A stretch of 64,000 bases of DNA from Methanobacterium bryantii (lineage in GTDB: Archaea > Methanobacteriota > Methanobacteria > Methanobacteriales > Methanobacteriaceae): NCBI RefSeq assembly GCF_002287175.1, contig NZ_LMVM01000023.1:248001-312000 (forward strand), given 5' to 3'. The stretch's first letter is position 1. Each line of letters starts with the position of its first letter. Below, piece after piece: positions 41,329 to 50,744 of the stretch. The notes below the pieces were generated by a model. It was not told where the DNA came from. It ran no database searches and saw only the letters and a program-made list of their open reading frames with translations. The translations under genes and the position numbers were made by a program.

Positions 41329-41937
41329 TTACATGTTCCTTTTAACTGTAGCCCATGAACGCCTTACAAAATCCGGCAAATTTTCATAGGTAAACCTCTT
41401 TAAAAATGCAATTGTTTTAGGATCGCTGGGGTATCCTGACCCAACATCTTTATATTCCTTCCTTATTATATCAATTGCCGAATCACGTTCAACCTTGGCA
41501 ACTATAGACGCTGCTGCCACAATTGGAAACTTATCCTCAGCTTTATGTTCCGCTATAACTTTCAGATTCTCCTTAACACTTTCCATTTCATCACAAAATC
41601 TCTGAGGTTTAATATCAAGACAATCTATATAAGCAACATCAGGATCAAAATGCCCTATAACTTTTTTCATGGCTATTTTCTCAATTTCATTTAAATTGAC
41701 ATCTTTAGCCCTTAAATTATCGATGTCTTTAGCTTCTATGCTAACAGTGTAAGATTCTGCAATTTTCTTTATTCTCCTTGCAAGTACTTTCCTCCTTCCA
41801 GGAGTTAATCTTTTAGAATCTTTTAACTCAAGCCTTTCAAGCTTTTCAAGTCTATCTTCATCTATTGCTACTCCGCAAACAACAAGAGGTCCAATTACAG
41901 GCCCTCTACCCGCTTCATCTATGCCGATTATTTTCAT
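41329..41937 (-). CDS. rnhB: Ribonuclease HII
   Basis: RNase HII cleaves RNA in RNA/DNA hybrids and at single ribonucleotides. The N-terminal GIDEAGRGPVIGPLVV carries the catalytic Asp-Glu, with AYIDCLDI and the EHKAEDKFPIVAAASIVAK segment following. The 202-residue length is normal for archaeal RnhB. It is about 85 bases downstream of the mreB-like gene. Confidence 0.95.
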   Translation of the reverse strand: MKIIGIDEAGRGPVIGPLVVCGVAIDEDRLEKLERLELKDSKRLTPGRRKVLARRIKKIAESYTVSIEAKDIDNLRAKDVNLNEIEKIAMKKVIGHFDPDVAYIDCLDIKPQRFCDEMESVKENLKVIAEHKAEDKFPIVAAASIVAKVERDSAIDIIRKEYKDVGSGYPSDPKTIAFLKRFTYENLPDFVRRSWATVKRNM

Positions 41938-42021
41938 TGTATCTTAAAAAAGGTTCTTGATTTTAAAATAAAAAGTTTAGTATTTAATTTAAGAAAAAAA
42001 ATTGAGAAATAAGTAATTGAC

Positions 42022-43095
42022 TTATTTCATAGCTTTCAGACGTACTTCTGGTTCAAGTGCCCTTGGTTCTGCAGCTACAATAGCAGCTCCTTTTGCGACT
42101 ACAGTCATTGGGTCATCTGAAATTTCTACAGGAACGCCGACTTCTTCATATATCCTTTCTTTTAATCCTCTAAGTTGTGATGTTCCACCAACAACTACGG
42201 TTTCTTTGTAAACCCCGGATATAAGTTCAGGGGACATTCTCTCAAGTATGACTTTTAATGCCTCAATAAGTTCAACTACAACTGGTTCTGCGGCTTCTGC
42301 TACCAGTTCTGAATCTAATTCAACTTCTTTTGGTTTGTTAGTTTCCATATCTTTTCCAATTGCAGTGGTCTTTATAGCTTCAATATCAGAACCAGAATGG
42401 ACCATTCCAACTTCTATTTTAGCTTTTTCTGCTTCGTGAATTCCTATCTGGACATTGTATAACTCTTTAACTTTTTCTACAATGTTATCATCAATATTAT
42501 CTCCACCAAGTCTTACGGTTTCTATATCAGTAATTCCACCGAGAGAGATAACCACAATATCACTTGATCCAGCACCAATATCAATTACCATTGTACCAGA
42601 TGCTTCTGCAATTGGTAATCCTGCACCTATAGCTGCTGCAAGACCTTCACTTATAACTAAAACATAGCTTGCTCCAGCTTTTCTACCGATTTCTTCTACA
42701 GCATTCTTCTCGACTTCAGATGCATCTCCAGGAATACCTATAACTATCCTATCAATATGATCCATTGAGTCTCCTGCTCCTTTATCCATAGCGTAAATAA
42801 GGAGAGCTTCTGCCTGAGCTACACTTTCTATAACTCCTTTTCTTAGTGGCCTTACTGCTATAATGTCCTCTGGTGTTCTTCCAAGCATTAATTTTGCATC
42901 TTCACCTACTGCAAGCACATAAGATGGATCTTCTTTTTTTACAGCTACTACTGATGGTATTTTATAAAGATCAAATTTATCTCCTGAAGGTTTTGCGACA
43001 ACGGTGTTAAGTGTACCTAAATCAATTCCTAAGGTATTTGTTATCCCTTCCTTCCTCACTTCTTCTGTTTCTTCCTTCTTTCCAAAAAGATTCAT
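42022..43095 (-). CDS. mreB: MreB-like actin homologue
   Basis: A 357-residue actin/Hsp70-fold ATPase: phosphate 1 GIDLGTLNTVVAKP, connect 1 with IVIGIPGDAS, phosphate 2 MVIDIGAGSSDIVVIS and adenosine motif VVVGGTSQLRG. Methanobacteriales and Methanopyrus, which have pseudomurein walls, carry such MreB-like proteins, suggesting a role in wall growth or shape. GGAGGAATAAA precedes the ATG and overlaps the end of the upstream gene, so the two are coupled. Confidence 0.9.
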   Translation of the reverse strand: MNLFGKKEETEEVRKEGITNTLGIDLGTLNTVVAKPSGDKFDLYKIPSVVAVKKEDPSYVLAVGEDAKLMLGRTPEDIIAVRPLRKGVIESVAQAEALLIYAMDKGAGDSMDHIDRIVIGIPGDASEVEKNAVEEIGRKAGASYVLVISEGLAAAIGAGLPIAEASGTMVIDIGAGSSDIVVISLGGITDIETVRLGGDNIDDNIVEKVKELYNVQIGIHEAEKAKIEVGMVHSGSDIEAIKTTAIGKDMETNKPKEVELDSELVAEAAEPVVVELIEALKVILERMSPELISGVYKETVVVGGTSQLRGLKERIYEEVGVPVEISDDPMTVVAKGAAIVAAEPRALEPEVRLKAMK

Positions 43096-43096
43096 T

Positions 43097-43726
43097 TTAT
43101 TCCTCCTTTAAAATATCATTAAACCTTATTACAAATATTTTGTTTGACTTTGCAATTTCTTTGATCTTCTCTATATATTCTTCTTCAGTTGATATTAAAA
43201 CTGTTGATAAAGCCACATCTGCCATTTTAAATAAAGGGTCAGCAATATCTCGAGCAAATTTCGGTAACCATCGGGTTATGTAAACATCAGATTCTATAAA
43301 ACCAGTAGTTTTATCTTCTAAAAGAAATGATGCCTTAGCTGTGCTTTTTTCCAGGTCTCCTAAGAACTTTTTAATATGATCCTCAGGCCCTACAGCCAGC
43401 ATTAAGTTGGGTTCTTCCCCAATATAATAAGGAGCTATTTTAAGGGAAGCTCCGCCGTCTTCTTTAGATATTAAACTTAGATTTCTAATTTTATCCGCGT
43501 CACCATATAACATAATAAAATCAAATTTTTTGGTTACAAATGACTCTCTTGAAGTAATGTGTTCCCTGCAAAGTATCTTCACTCTTTCTTTATCTAATAT
43601 AGCTTCATATGCAATATTATTAATCATTTCTTCATTACCGGCTATTACACACCATATTTTATCTGAAGTTTGCATTGTTGAAACTTTTGCAGCTTTCCTT
43701 AAAGTCTTAATTTTGTTTTCTATCAT
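43097..43726 (-). CDS. Conserved protein coupled to the mreB-like gene
   Basis: A cytosolic protein of about 209 residues from the ATG at 43726 (a GTG at 43735 is also possible). No domain is recognised with certainty. The N-terminal half (MQTSDKIWCVIAGNEEMINNIAYEA then DFIMLYGDADKI) looks like an alpha/beta fold. Its stop lies directly at the mreB start, with the mreB ribosome site inside its last codons. Tight coupling suggests an MreB partner or regulator; that is inference. Confidence 0.65.
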   Translation of the reverse strand: MIENKIKTLRKAAKVSTMQTSDKIWCVIAGNEEMINNIAYEAILDKERVKILCREHITSRESFVTKKFDFIMLYGDADKIRNLSLISKEDGGASLKIAPYYIGEEPNLMLAVGPEDHIKKFLGDLEKSTAKASFLLEDKTTGFIESDVYITRWLPKFARDIADPLFKMADVALSTVLISTEEEYIEKIKEIAKSNKIFVIRFNDILKEE

Positions 43727-43796
43727 CAATACCACGTCTTACTTCTCATGGTAAAACTCCACACATAATAATAAATAATTTTTTTTAAATAGGTTC

Positions 43797-44454
43797 TAAC
43801 CTTTTGAAAACCTATGATTTTCAATACCCCGAAATTCTAGGAATTTCGAGGGCTTTTGAAATCATAGATTTCGAATGTTTGCAAATCAGAGATTTACAAC
43901 CGTAAAAATTCACAGAATTTTTTGAGGTTGAATGAAAACCATAGGTTTTCCTGAACCCAAAAAAACTTATGGTTTTTTGAGGCCGTCGAAAATTCAAAGA
44001 ATTTTCGGGTATCAAAATCCATAGGATTTTACAGGATTTTGCATACTTATTTTAATATACTATTACAATTCCTACATATAAAAAACTATAAATAAATATG
44101 CCCAAATTTATCCCAATAGTACTCCCAATATAATATGTTCTATAATATATGACAATTAAGCAGAATAATTATATAAACTTTTATGAATTGATAAGATAGT
44201 AAATTAAATGCATATCCCCCCATCTAAAAGAAAACTAAATAAATTCTTTTTTAAACAATATGGATGTGTTGAAGCTCTATTTTTAGTATTGACACTCGCT
44301 TAAGCATGAAAAAGATTCAAAGTTTCAAGTGCAGATCAATTCATGAAAGACATAATTTATACCAATAATTTTTATAGATGGAACATAAAAAATCTGTAAA
44401 TCCATTACATTTGTAAATTCATTACATTAACATCATTAAAAATTTGTGATTCTC
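43797..44454. repeat. Large hairpin array (43806-44035) and psd promoter region
   Basis: The longest array in the window: GAAAACCTATGATTTTC, CGAAATTCTAGGAATTTCG, GAAATCATAGATTTC, CGTAAAAATTCACAGAATTTTTTG, GAAAACCATAGGTTTTC, CAAAAAAACTTATGGTTTTTTG, CGAAAATTCAAAGAATTTTCG and AAAATCCATAGGATTTT follow one another. Several share a central CCATAGG/CTATG. From about 44040 to 44454 the DNA is AT-rich, without a gene, and leads to the decarboxylase gene. Confidence 0.7.
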
Positions 44455-45129
44455 ATGTTCGTTAAAGGAACTTTAAAAAAAGCAGGAGTATTTTTAACTT
44501 TAGCAGTCTTACCATTTTTATTTGGATATTTCTTAGTAAGCCTAATCTTATTTTCCATTGTAGCATTTATTATGCAGTTTTTCAGAGATCCAAATAGGAG
44601 GGTGCCTCACGAAAAAGGTGTTGTAGTAGCCCCGGCAGATGGTAGAGTACTCAAAGGACAAATTGACAAAATAGAGATAGTTGAATACGAAGATCCCCTA
44701 ATGAAACATATATTAAAAAAAGGGGAAAAAGGGGTTCGGATAAGTACATTCATGTCTCCTTTTGATGTCCACGTGAATAGATCTCCTGTTTCTGGAAAAA
44801 TTGTAAAAACCAAACACTTCTCTGGAAAATTTAAACTGGCATTTAAGGATGCTGAAACCGAAACTGAAAAAGAAAAGAATTTGATAGTAATTGACTCAGA
44901 ATATGGAAAAATTGGAGTTATTCAAATTGCAGGTTTTGTAGCAAGGCGTATAGTTCAATATGTCAATGTAGGAGACAGTGTCGAAATAGGGGAAAGATTA
45001 GGAATGATCAAATTTGGATCTAGAGTAGATTTAATTGTACCCTACGAAAAATGTAAATTAATGGTTAAAGAAGGTCAAAAACCAAAAGCAGCAGAAACAA
45101 TAATGGCTAGAATGGTAATAGCTAATTAA
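44455..45129 (+). CDS. psd: Archaetidylserine decarboxylase (Psd/Asd type)
   Basis: A pyruvoyl enzyme that converts archaetidylserine to archaetidylethanolamine. The ATG at 44455 follows TGTGATTCTC; an in-frame GTG lies at 44446. Two N-terminal membrane helices are followed by FFRDPNRRVP, VVAPADGRV and FMSPFDVHVNR. The self-cleavage site GS is in MIKFGSRVDL. It is a short form (224 residues), as in archaea. The synthase gene for its substrate follows on the same strand. Confidence 0.92.
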   Translation: MFVKGTLKKAGVFLTLAVLPFLFGYFLVSLILFSIVAFIMQFFRDPNRRVPHEKGVVVAPADGRVLKGQIDKIEIVEYEDPLMKHILKKGEKGVRISTFMSPFDVHVNRSPVSGKIVKTKHFSGKFKLAFKDAETETEKEKNLIVIDSEYGKIGVIQIAGFVARRIVQYVNVGDSVEIGERLGMIKFGSRVDLIVPYEKCKLMVKEGQKPKAAETIMARMVIAN

Positions 45130-45600
45130 ATACGTACAATTTTTTCTAAATATACTGTTTCAATCTGCAAATATATTTTCTTTTAAATATAACTATTCAT
45201 AAAATTTATTTTGATCCAAAATCATTACTAAATTCAAACCATCTTAATATAAGAATATTACAATATCAATAATCATATTTCATAATTTCTGCACATAATT
45301 TGCAGATGTTTTTAGTATAAATATATTTATAACAATTATCAATGATTACACACGGGGTTTTAAAAAATATTTTGGATTCAAAATCTATTGATAAGATAGT
45401 ATTTTCTAACCGGAGGAAACGAAGCATTCGAAAATTTTTAATTTCGTAAACGTCAAAATCGAAGATTTTGAAAGTTTCCTCGGCCACAAAAACAAAATTT
45501 TTGTGGGCTCCCAAAATTTCGAAGAAATTAAGGTTGAAGGAAAAAACCATGTTTTTTCCTGAACATTCGAAAATTTATACATAAATTTTTGAGGACAAAT
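45130..45600. repeat. Intergenic region with nested hairpins (45405-45595)
   Basis: An outer stem GGAGGAAAC...GTTTCCTC (about 45411-45481) encloses smaller stems (CGAAAATTTTTAATTTCG, TCAAAATCGAAGATTTTGA). It is followed by CCACAAAAACAAAATTTTTGTGG, CCAAAATTTCGAAGAAATT and GGAAAAAACCATGTTTTTTCC, and CGAAAATTTATACATAAATTTTTG just before the synthase start. The first 270 bases are AT-rich without features. No gene is seen. Confidence 0.6.
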
Positions 45601-46311
45601 ATGAATATTAAATCTTTTACATCTATTGCAGATATAGTTTCAATTGCAAACGCTTCATCTGGATTTTTAGCAATCATAATGGTAACTACCGGTAATTTTG
45701 TATTAGCTGCTAAGCTTATGTTGCTGGCAGTCATATTTGACGCATTAGATGGATGGGTTGCCAGAAAATTAAAGAGAGAAGATGAATTTGGCTTTGGGAA
45801 GAATGTCGATTCTTTATCAGACATTATATCCTTTGGAGTTGCTCCTGGAATGTTTTTATATATATTAAGCCAATCTTCTGGAATATTATACATCAATATA
45901 ATTGTAGCTATTTTAATAGTCATATGCGGGATACTACGACTTTCAAGGTTCAATGTAATTACAGATTCACATGATGACAAGTTTGTGGGGTTACCTATCC
46001 CATCCACAGCATTGATACTTTCGTCATTTTATCTTTCAGGATTTTTCAATGCAGGTTTAGCATTAGTTATTATGACCGTTGTATCATTATTCATGATAAG
46101 CACAGTCAAATATCCCAAATTTAGAGGCATTACAACATTAGCTGTGGGAAGCATACTAATTATAGCAACGCTATTACCTCAAAACATTTTGTCATATATC
46201 ACATATTTCCCCGCAAAGCTTTTATTTATTATTATGCTACTATACTTATTGATTGTACCAGTTATAGATTTATACATTAAATTCTTTAGAAGTGGTCCGA
46301 ATGTTAGATAA
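45601..46311 (+). CDS. pssA: Archaetidylserine synthase (CDP-alcohol phosphatidyltransferase)
   Basis: A membrane enzyme that joins serine to CDP-archaeol. The CDP-alcohol phosphotransferase motif is visible as DALDGWVAR...VDSLSDIISF, with about six to eight membrane helices. The ATG at 45601 follows a hairpin; an in-frame TTG at 45589 lies inside that hairpin and is less likely. It supplies the substrate for the decarboxylase at 44455. The next gene overlaps its last 11 bases. Confidence 0.9.
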   Translation: MNIKSFTSIADIVSIANASSGFLAIIMVTTGNFVLAAKLMLLAVIFDALDGWVARKLKREDEFGFGKNVDSLSDIISFGVAPGMFLYILSQSSGILYINIIVAILIVICGILRLSRFNVITDSHDDKFVGLPIPSTALILSSFYLSGFFNAGLALVIMTVVSLFMISTVKYPKFRGITTLAVGSILIIATLLPQNILSYITYFPAKLLFIIMLLYLLIVPVIDLYIKFFRSGPNVR

Positions 46312-47608
46312 GATACGTGGAAAAAAGAAAGACGATAAAGATACTCCTGATCTTAGGGGGAATAACAATAAAAAGGATGACTCCGATATAGGAGGGCGCC
46401 TTAAAGGCATGGTAGGTAAAGTAACTGGAAAAGGAGACGATGATAAAAAAGAAGAAATGAAAACTCCTCCCGAAAGGAAAATGCCAAGACCTATGCCTAA
46501 ACCTATGCCTAAACCTATGGCAAAACCTGGTGCAAAACCACGATTAAAACCTCCTCAAAAGAGACCTGATGATAAACGGTCAGGAATGGGTGGTTTTGGA
46601 AGAAGAATCCCTGATGATGATCAGAAGACTCTTGTCGGGGCTGCAGTTTTTGGAATTATATTGATTGTACTTGTTGGGGCAGGTTACTACTTTTTAGTCT
46701 ACGCACCTTATCAGGACACGCTATCAAACGCCAAACAAACAAAACTTGCCGCAGTTAATACCTACTTTACAGGACCGCTGGCAACAGATGCACGGGGAAT
46801 AAATATTAGAGCCCAAATTTCAAGTGCTACTACACCTGATCAGGTAGATGCTATAGATGTACTGGGTCCAGCAACAGAGGCATGGAGAGAATATCAAAAT
46901 CAAGAGATTAATACGCAAAAAGATGCCTATGGGCGAGTCATGATAACGTACAACGACAGCACCGGCTCGCAAAAGAACTCAATAGTTAAGGTTGCAGATG
47001 CTAAATCAATAGTTAAACAAGCAGATGCTAGTGTTTTATCACAAATGGAGATTACAACCCCAGATACCGTTGCTATCCCAATAATCATTTCCAGACTGCA
47101 GGCTGCTGGAGGCCTTATAAATGTCGGAAATTCTGTTGACGTGTATTTAATGAATGGAACCACTTCAAATACTACTGTGTCAACAACAAATGGTACTCCT
47201 CAAATAAGCGGAGCAACTGTTCTCGCAATTTTAAGAGCTAAAGACAGCGGAACCATAAATGCAAACAAGTCTCATGCGCAGACTGTTGCCATGAGTAACT
47301 TAGTTTCAGGTAGTTCACGCAGTGAATCAGCATCAGAAGATGTTGAAGAACTCTTAAAAGCTGCTGCAGCTGATAACTGGGATCAAAGTGAAGTAAGTTC
47401 ATTATTGAACTCATATGGTTGGAAATTATCAGATTTCGAGAGAACTTCAAACCTAGGAGAACTTGACGCACAATACCTATTATTACTAGAGGTTCCAAGA
47501 GAAAATGCAATATTCCTTATACAAAACATGAACAATGTCATACTTACAGTTCCAACCCAACAAGCTCCTAACTGGATGATTAAGGAGCTAAAACAAATAT
47601 ACGGATAA
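46301..47608 (+). CDS. Membrane-anchored protein with Lys/Pro-rich N-terminus (possibly DUF515)
   Basis: A 435-residue protein. The first 110 residues are charged and disordered, with KPMPKPMPKPMAKPG-like repeats. One membrane helix (VGAAVFGIILIVLVGAGYYF) follows, then about 300 residues, presumably outside the cell, rich in Thr/Ser/Asn. It overlaps the synthase gene. It resembles the archaeal DUF515 family as I remember it. The function is unknown; a role in the envelope is likely from its topology and neighbours. Confidence 0.65.
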   Translation: MLDKIRGKKKDDKDTPDLRGNNNKKDDSDIGGRLKGMVGKVTGKGDDDKKEEMKTPPERKMPRPMPKPMPKPMAKPGAKPRLKPPQKRPDDKRSGMGGFGRRIPDDDQKTLVGAAVFGIILIVLVGAGYYFLVYAPYQDTLSNAKQTKLAAVNTYFTGPLATDARGINIRAQISSATTPDQVDAIDVLGPATEAWREYQNQEINTQKDAYGRVMITYNDSTGSQKNSIVKVADAKSIVKQADASVLSQMEITTPDTVAIPIIISRLQAAGGLINVGNSVDVYLMNGTTSNTTVSTTNGTPQISGATVLAILRAKDSGTINANKSHAQTVAMSNLVSGSSRSESASEDVEELLKAAAADNWDQSEVSSLLNSYGWKLSDFERTSNLGELDAQYLLLLEVPRENAIFLIQNMNNVILTVPTQQAPNWMIKELKQIYG

Positions 47609-47697
47609 TCATCTAAAACAGGTATGTGTGGTAAATCGGACCATTTACAAAGGCCACATATACCAACATATTATTAAAAGGGGAAAAGGGGATATTA

Positions 47698-48645
47698 ATG
47701 AATATAAACAAGATATGTGTTGTATTAATTGTATTAGTAGCATTTATAGGAATAATAGGTTCAAATTTAGATAATAATGCAGTATATGGAGCAACAACAT
47801 GGATAAAATATAATCAATCCAACGTTGGTTTAAGCAACCTTGTCGCCACCATAACTGTAACTATAAAAAATAAAGGAAGCCATGTAGAATATTTTAAGAT
47901 AAGCAATGTCTACCAAGGTAGTCTGGCTGACGATAGTACAATAAAATGGGTTGTATATGACACGAATCCATCAGCAGTGAAAATGGTTGATGCAGTTAGT
48001 CCAGAATTAGGTGGAGACTGGGGATGGAAAATACAACCAGGACAAACAAAAACAGTGTCATTTACAGTATATGCACTTGGATCAATGGGAGTATACCCTA
48101 ACGGTGCAAGCGATCAAGCAGTTATAGTTAACGAAAACGCTTCAGACAGCATTTACTGGCCAATAATTCCAGATCCAGGTATAGATGCTTCATGGTTCCA
48201 GCCAAATGAAATAGAGATACTTAATCCAGATCTGGATCTTAAATCATGGAAAGGTACTTTCACATTCAAACTTACAAATCGAGCTGATAACAGCGTATCG
48301 GGAATAATAAGAGCCCCAGTTGTACCTACTGATTCAAAACTTATATACAGTGACCCCAAAGCAACATTCAAAGATAAAGACATTGTAATGGACGGATCAG
48401 TTGCAGCGTGGGATGTCACTTTAGGTGCAGATTGTACCCAATGGTTCAAATACACATACTACTGGCCTTGCTCAGGTTCATCATCATCAGGCACAGGGAA
48501 ATACACATCAGCATCATTACAAACAGCCAATGCAGCATCAGACAACACATCAGCATCCACTAAAAACACAGGAATTCCATACCTCCCATTCGCAATCGGA
48601 GGTATTTTAGCTGCTGGCGGACTAGCCTATGCAAGGCTTAGATGA
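47698..48645 (+). CDS. Secreted, C-terminally anchored surface protein
   Basis: A 315-residue exported protein with signal peptide (about 1-31), a beta-rich body with several N-x-S/T sites and a Ser/Thr-rich linker. The C-terminus is NTGIPYLPFAIGG, then a hydrophobic segment, then ARLR, resembling a sorting signal. GGGGATATTA precedes the ATG. The class E sortase gene follows 55 bases downstream, so this may be its substrate. The function of the body is unknown. Confidence 0.72.
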   Translation: MNINKICVVLIVLVAFIGIIGSNLDNNAVYGATTWIKYNQSNVGLSNLVATITVTIKNKGSHVEYFKISNVYQGSLADDSTIKWVVYDTNPSAVKMVDAVSPELGGDWGWKIQPGQTKTVSFTVYALGSMGVYPNGASDQAVIVNENASDSIYWPIIPDPGIDASWFQPNEIEILNPDLDLKSWKGTFTFKLTNRADNSVSGIIRAPVVPTDSKLIYSDPKATFKDKDIVMDGSVAAWDVTLGADCTQWFKYTYYWPCSGSSSSGTGKYTSASLQTANAASDNTSASTKNTGIPYLPFAIGGILAAGGLAYARLR

Positions 48646-48700
48646 TAACTCATGCGAATAACATTAACCTTAATAATAATAAGCAATAAAAAAAGGTTAC

Positions 48701-49435
48701 ATGAAGTTATCAACATTTTTTATCATTGCAGGGATGGTAATCATCTCCCTTTATTTTATGGTTGAAGTAAGTTTCTATGCAACAACAGAAAATGTTGTTT
48801 TAAATAAATCAGATACTCCTTTTCTTGAAATACCAAAAATAGGTGTTGATCAAAATATCAACAACAAATCCGTAAATTACGGAGTATATTATGAACCAGA
48901 ATCGGCAAAACCTGGTTATGGAACAGTAGTGCTGGCAGGGCACAGAACATTTTACAGTTCCCCATTTTTAAATCTAGATAAACTAAAAACTGGGGATAAT
49001 ATAACTATATCCTGGCCAGAAATAGGAAATGTCCAGTATAAAGTGGTAAGATCATACATCGTCCCAGCATCATACCAGCTGCCCCTAGATCAAGGAAAAA
49101 CTCTTATCCTGTATACATGTTATCCACTTGGATCATCCAAAGAAAGGCTGATTATACAGGCAAATCAAACTAAAATAACTCCATTCACATATTCAAAAGC
49201 AGCCAATGCAGATAATGGAAAAACATCTTTTCCATATGCCCCTTTACTAATAGCTGCCTTTTTAGGAATAGGTTTAGTTTTAAGCTATCTATATCCCGTA
49301 CAAGAAGATAAAATATTTATTTTCATGACTACCATTGCTCTTACGCTATTTTTAGTATTTGGATATTACTTCCCAGTCCCAGGAGATCAAATATCATCGC
49401 AGATATCAAATTTGAGTGATATGTTTGGAGGTTAA
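48701..49435 (+). CDS. Class E-like sortase
   Basis: A membrane transpeptidase of 244 residues. An N-terminal helix anchors the catalytic domain, with His in VLAGHRTFY, Cys in LYTCYPLGSS and Arg in SSKERLIIQ. Two further membrane helices follow at the C-terminus. Sortases join proteins to the cell wall or to each other; in pseudomurein-walled methanogens the acceptor is not established. It follows directly on a surface protein with a sorting-like tail. Confidence 0.88.
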   Translation: MKLSTFFIIAGMVIISLYFMVEVSFYATTENVVLNKSDTPFLEIPKIGVDQNINNKSVNYGVYYEPESAKPGYGTVVLAGHRTFYSSPFLNLDKLKTGDNITISWPEIGNVQYKVVRSYIVPASYQLPLDQGKTLILYTCYPLGSSKERLIIQANQTKITPFTYSKAANADNGKTSFPYAPLLIAAFLGIGLVLSYLYPVQEDKIFIFMTTIALTLFLVFGYYFPVPGDQISSQISNLSDMFGG

Positions 49436-49497
49436 ACCTCCATATATACTAAATTTTATAATTAATGTCGCTCAAATTAGAAATAAGGTAGATTCTA

Positions 49498-49869
49498 ATG
49501 GACATTGAAGATAGATATTTCAAAAATATTTCAAGCAGAGAAAGGGTAATCTTTGAAGGTGCAATTACAATGGGAGCACTGTTCCACCAGTTTGTTGGAA
49601 CACCTGTAAATTCAGAAAATGCAGAAACACTTGAAAAATCCATAAAAGAGGCAATGGAACTTCAGCCATGCATTGAAGAAGTTGAAGTAAAAATAGATCG
49701 GAAGATGCTTGAAGAAGCTAAAAGTAAATTCAATTATGTATCTTTAAACGGAGATATGCTTGACATACGAGTAGTTTCGAAGTATGCTGATAAAAAAGCG
49801 GTTTTGAGGATGGAATACATTGAAGAGTTGAAGTATCCTTTGATGTATGTTGAAGATATTAATGAATAA
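49498..49869 (+). CDS. mptD: Archaeal dihydroneopterin aldolase MptD (DUF372)
   Basis: MptD makes 6-hydroxymethyl-dihydropterin for methanopterin. The 123 residues include FEGAITMGALFHQFVGTPV and the following EKSIKEAMELQPCIEEVEV, which fit the DUF372 family shown to have this activity. An AAGGTAGATTCTA element precedes the ATG. It lies alone between the sortase and a small unknown protein. Confidence 0.82.
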   Translation: MDIEDRYFKNISSRERVIFEGAITMGALFHQFVGTPVNSENAETLEKSIKEAMELQPCIEEVEVKIDRKMLEEAKSKFNYVSLNGDMLDIRVVSKYADKKAVLRMEYIEELKYPLMYVEDINE

Positions 49870-49916
49870 ACAAATTACAGTAAAAATTCCTGTAATTACT
49901 TTTTTGTGGTGACTTC

Positions 49917-50234
49917 ATGGACAGTTTAAAAATGTATGAAGACTTAAAATTTGCTATAAGATGTGTAGATATATGGAAAGAACTTAAACCGTCTGATACT
50001 GAGTTGGAAGAAGTTCTTAAACATGAGGCAGATAAGAAAGGCTTAGATCAAAGCACTCTATTTTGCCAACCGTTACAGGACTATTTAGAGATGTTAATCG
50101 CTATGATTCAAAGTGAAACTGGAGAATGGTTCTTTTATGTAGATATTGCGGGTGTTTTATACGATTTTGCCGCGACAGAAGAACTTTCAGTATACAAAAC
50201 TGAATCAGGTTATTGCGTCTGTTTCAAAAAATAA
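49917..50234 (+). CDS. Hypothetical protein, 105 residues
   Basis: A small acidic soluble protein (MDSLKMYEDLKFAIRC..., ending GYCVCFKK) preceded by TGGTGACTTC. I do not recognise a domain. It lies 47 bases after mptD on the same strand and may be co-transcribed with it. Confidence 0.6.
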   Translation: MDSLKMYEDLKFAIRCVDIWKELKPSDTELEEVLKHEADKKGLDQSTLFCQPLQDYLEMLIAMIQSETGEWFFYVDIAGVLYDFAATEELSVYKTESGYCVCFKK

Positions 50235-50508
50235 GAACTATTAGCATAATTTGTGATACATTTATTTTTATATAACTACGAACACATATTCATTTAAGAT
50301 TATCATTTAAATCTGTCAAAGCTCTCGTTCTGATGGATAGAAAATCAAAGATTTTCTAATGTTTGCAAAACTATCGAAATTTACAATTTTGATGCCAGTG
50401 AAATTTTCAATTTCACGGCAGAGAAATGAAGTTTCTAATGCAGCAAATCGCAGATTTGCATGCTTTGTTTTGCCAGTTCTATTCTTTTATAAACTTCCCA
50501 GTGATAAC
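50235..50508. repeat. Hairpin array upstream of korD
   Basis: Inverted repeats AGAAAATCAAAGATTTTCT (about 50338-50357), GTGAAATTTTCAATTTCAC (about 50397-50415), GAAATGAAGTTTC and GCAAATCGCAGATTTGC (about 50444-50460) lie in the spacer. An open frame continues from korD through this array to 50359 but is an artefact of the repeat. Confidence 0.6.
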
Positions 50509-50715
50509 ATGATAAAAGTAGATAAAGAACTATGTAAGGGGTGCAACATATGCACAGAATTTTGCCCCTTTAAGGTTTATGAACAATCAAAAAAACCTAA
50601 TAAAAAGGGAGTTCGTCTTCCAACTCCGGAGCACGAAGAAAGATGCACTAAATGTGGTTTATGTGCATTAATGTGCCCAGATCAAGCTATACGAGTTGAA
50701 GAGAAAGAAGAATAA
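50509..50715 (+). CDS. korD: 2-oxoglutarate:ferredoxin oxidoreductase delta subunit
   Basis: A 68-residue ferredoxin with two [4Fe-4S] motifs, CKGCNICTEFCP and CTKCGLCALMCP. The ATG at 50509 follows AGTGATAAC. It carries electrons between KorAB and free ferredoxin. It is the first gene of the korDABC operon. Confidence 0.92.
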   Translation: MIKVDKELCKGCNICTEFCPFKVYEQSKKPNKKGVRLPTPEHEERCTKCGLCALMCPDQAIRVEEKEE

Positions 50716-50744
50716 CCTAAATAATTAAAATTGGAGACGTTAAA

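Noticed and set aside
45304..45345. AACAATTATC near a convergent spacer as a further operator
   Set aside because: Only one half-site matches and there is no promoter for a sulfur gene nearby.
50359..50508. N-terminal extension of korD
   Set aside because: It is translated hairpin array; the ferredoxin starts at 50509 with its own ribosome site.
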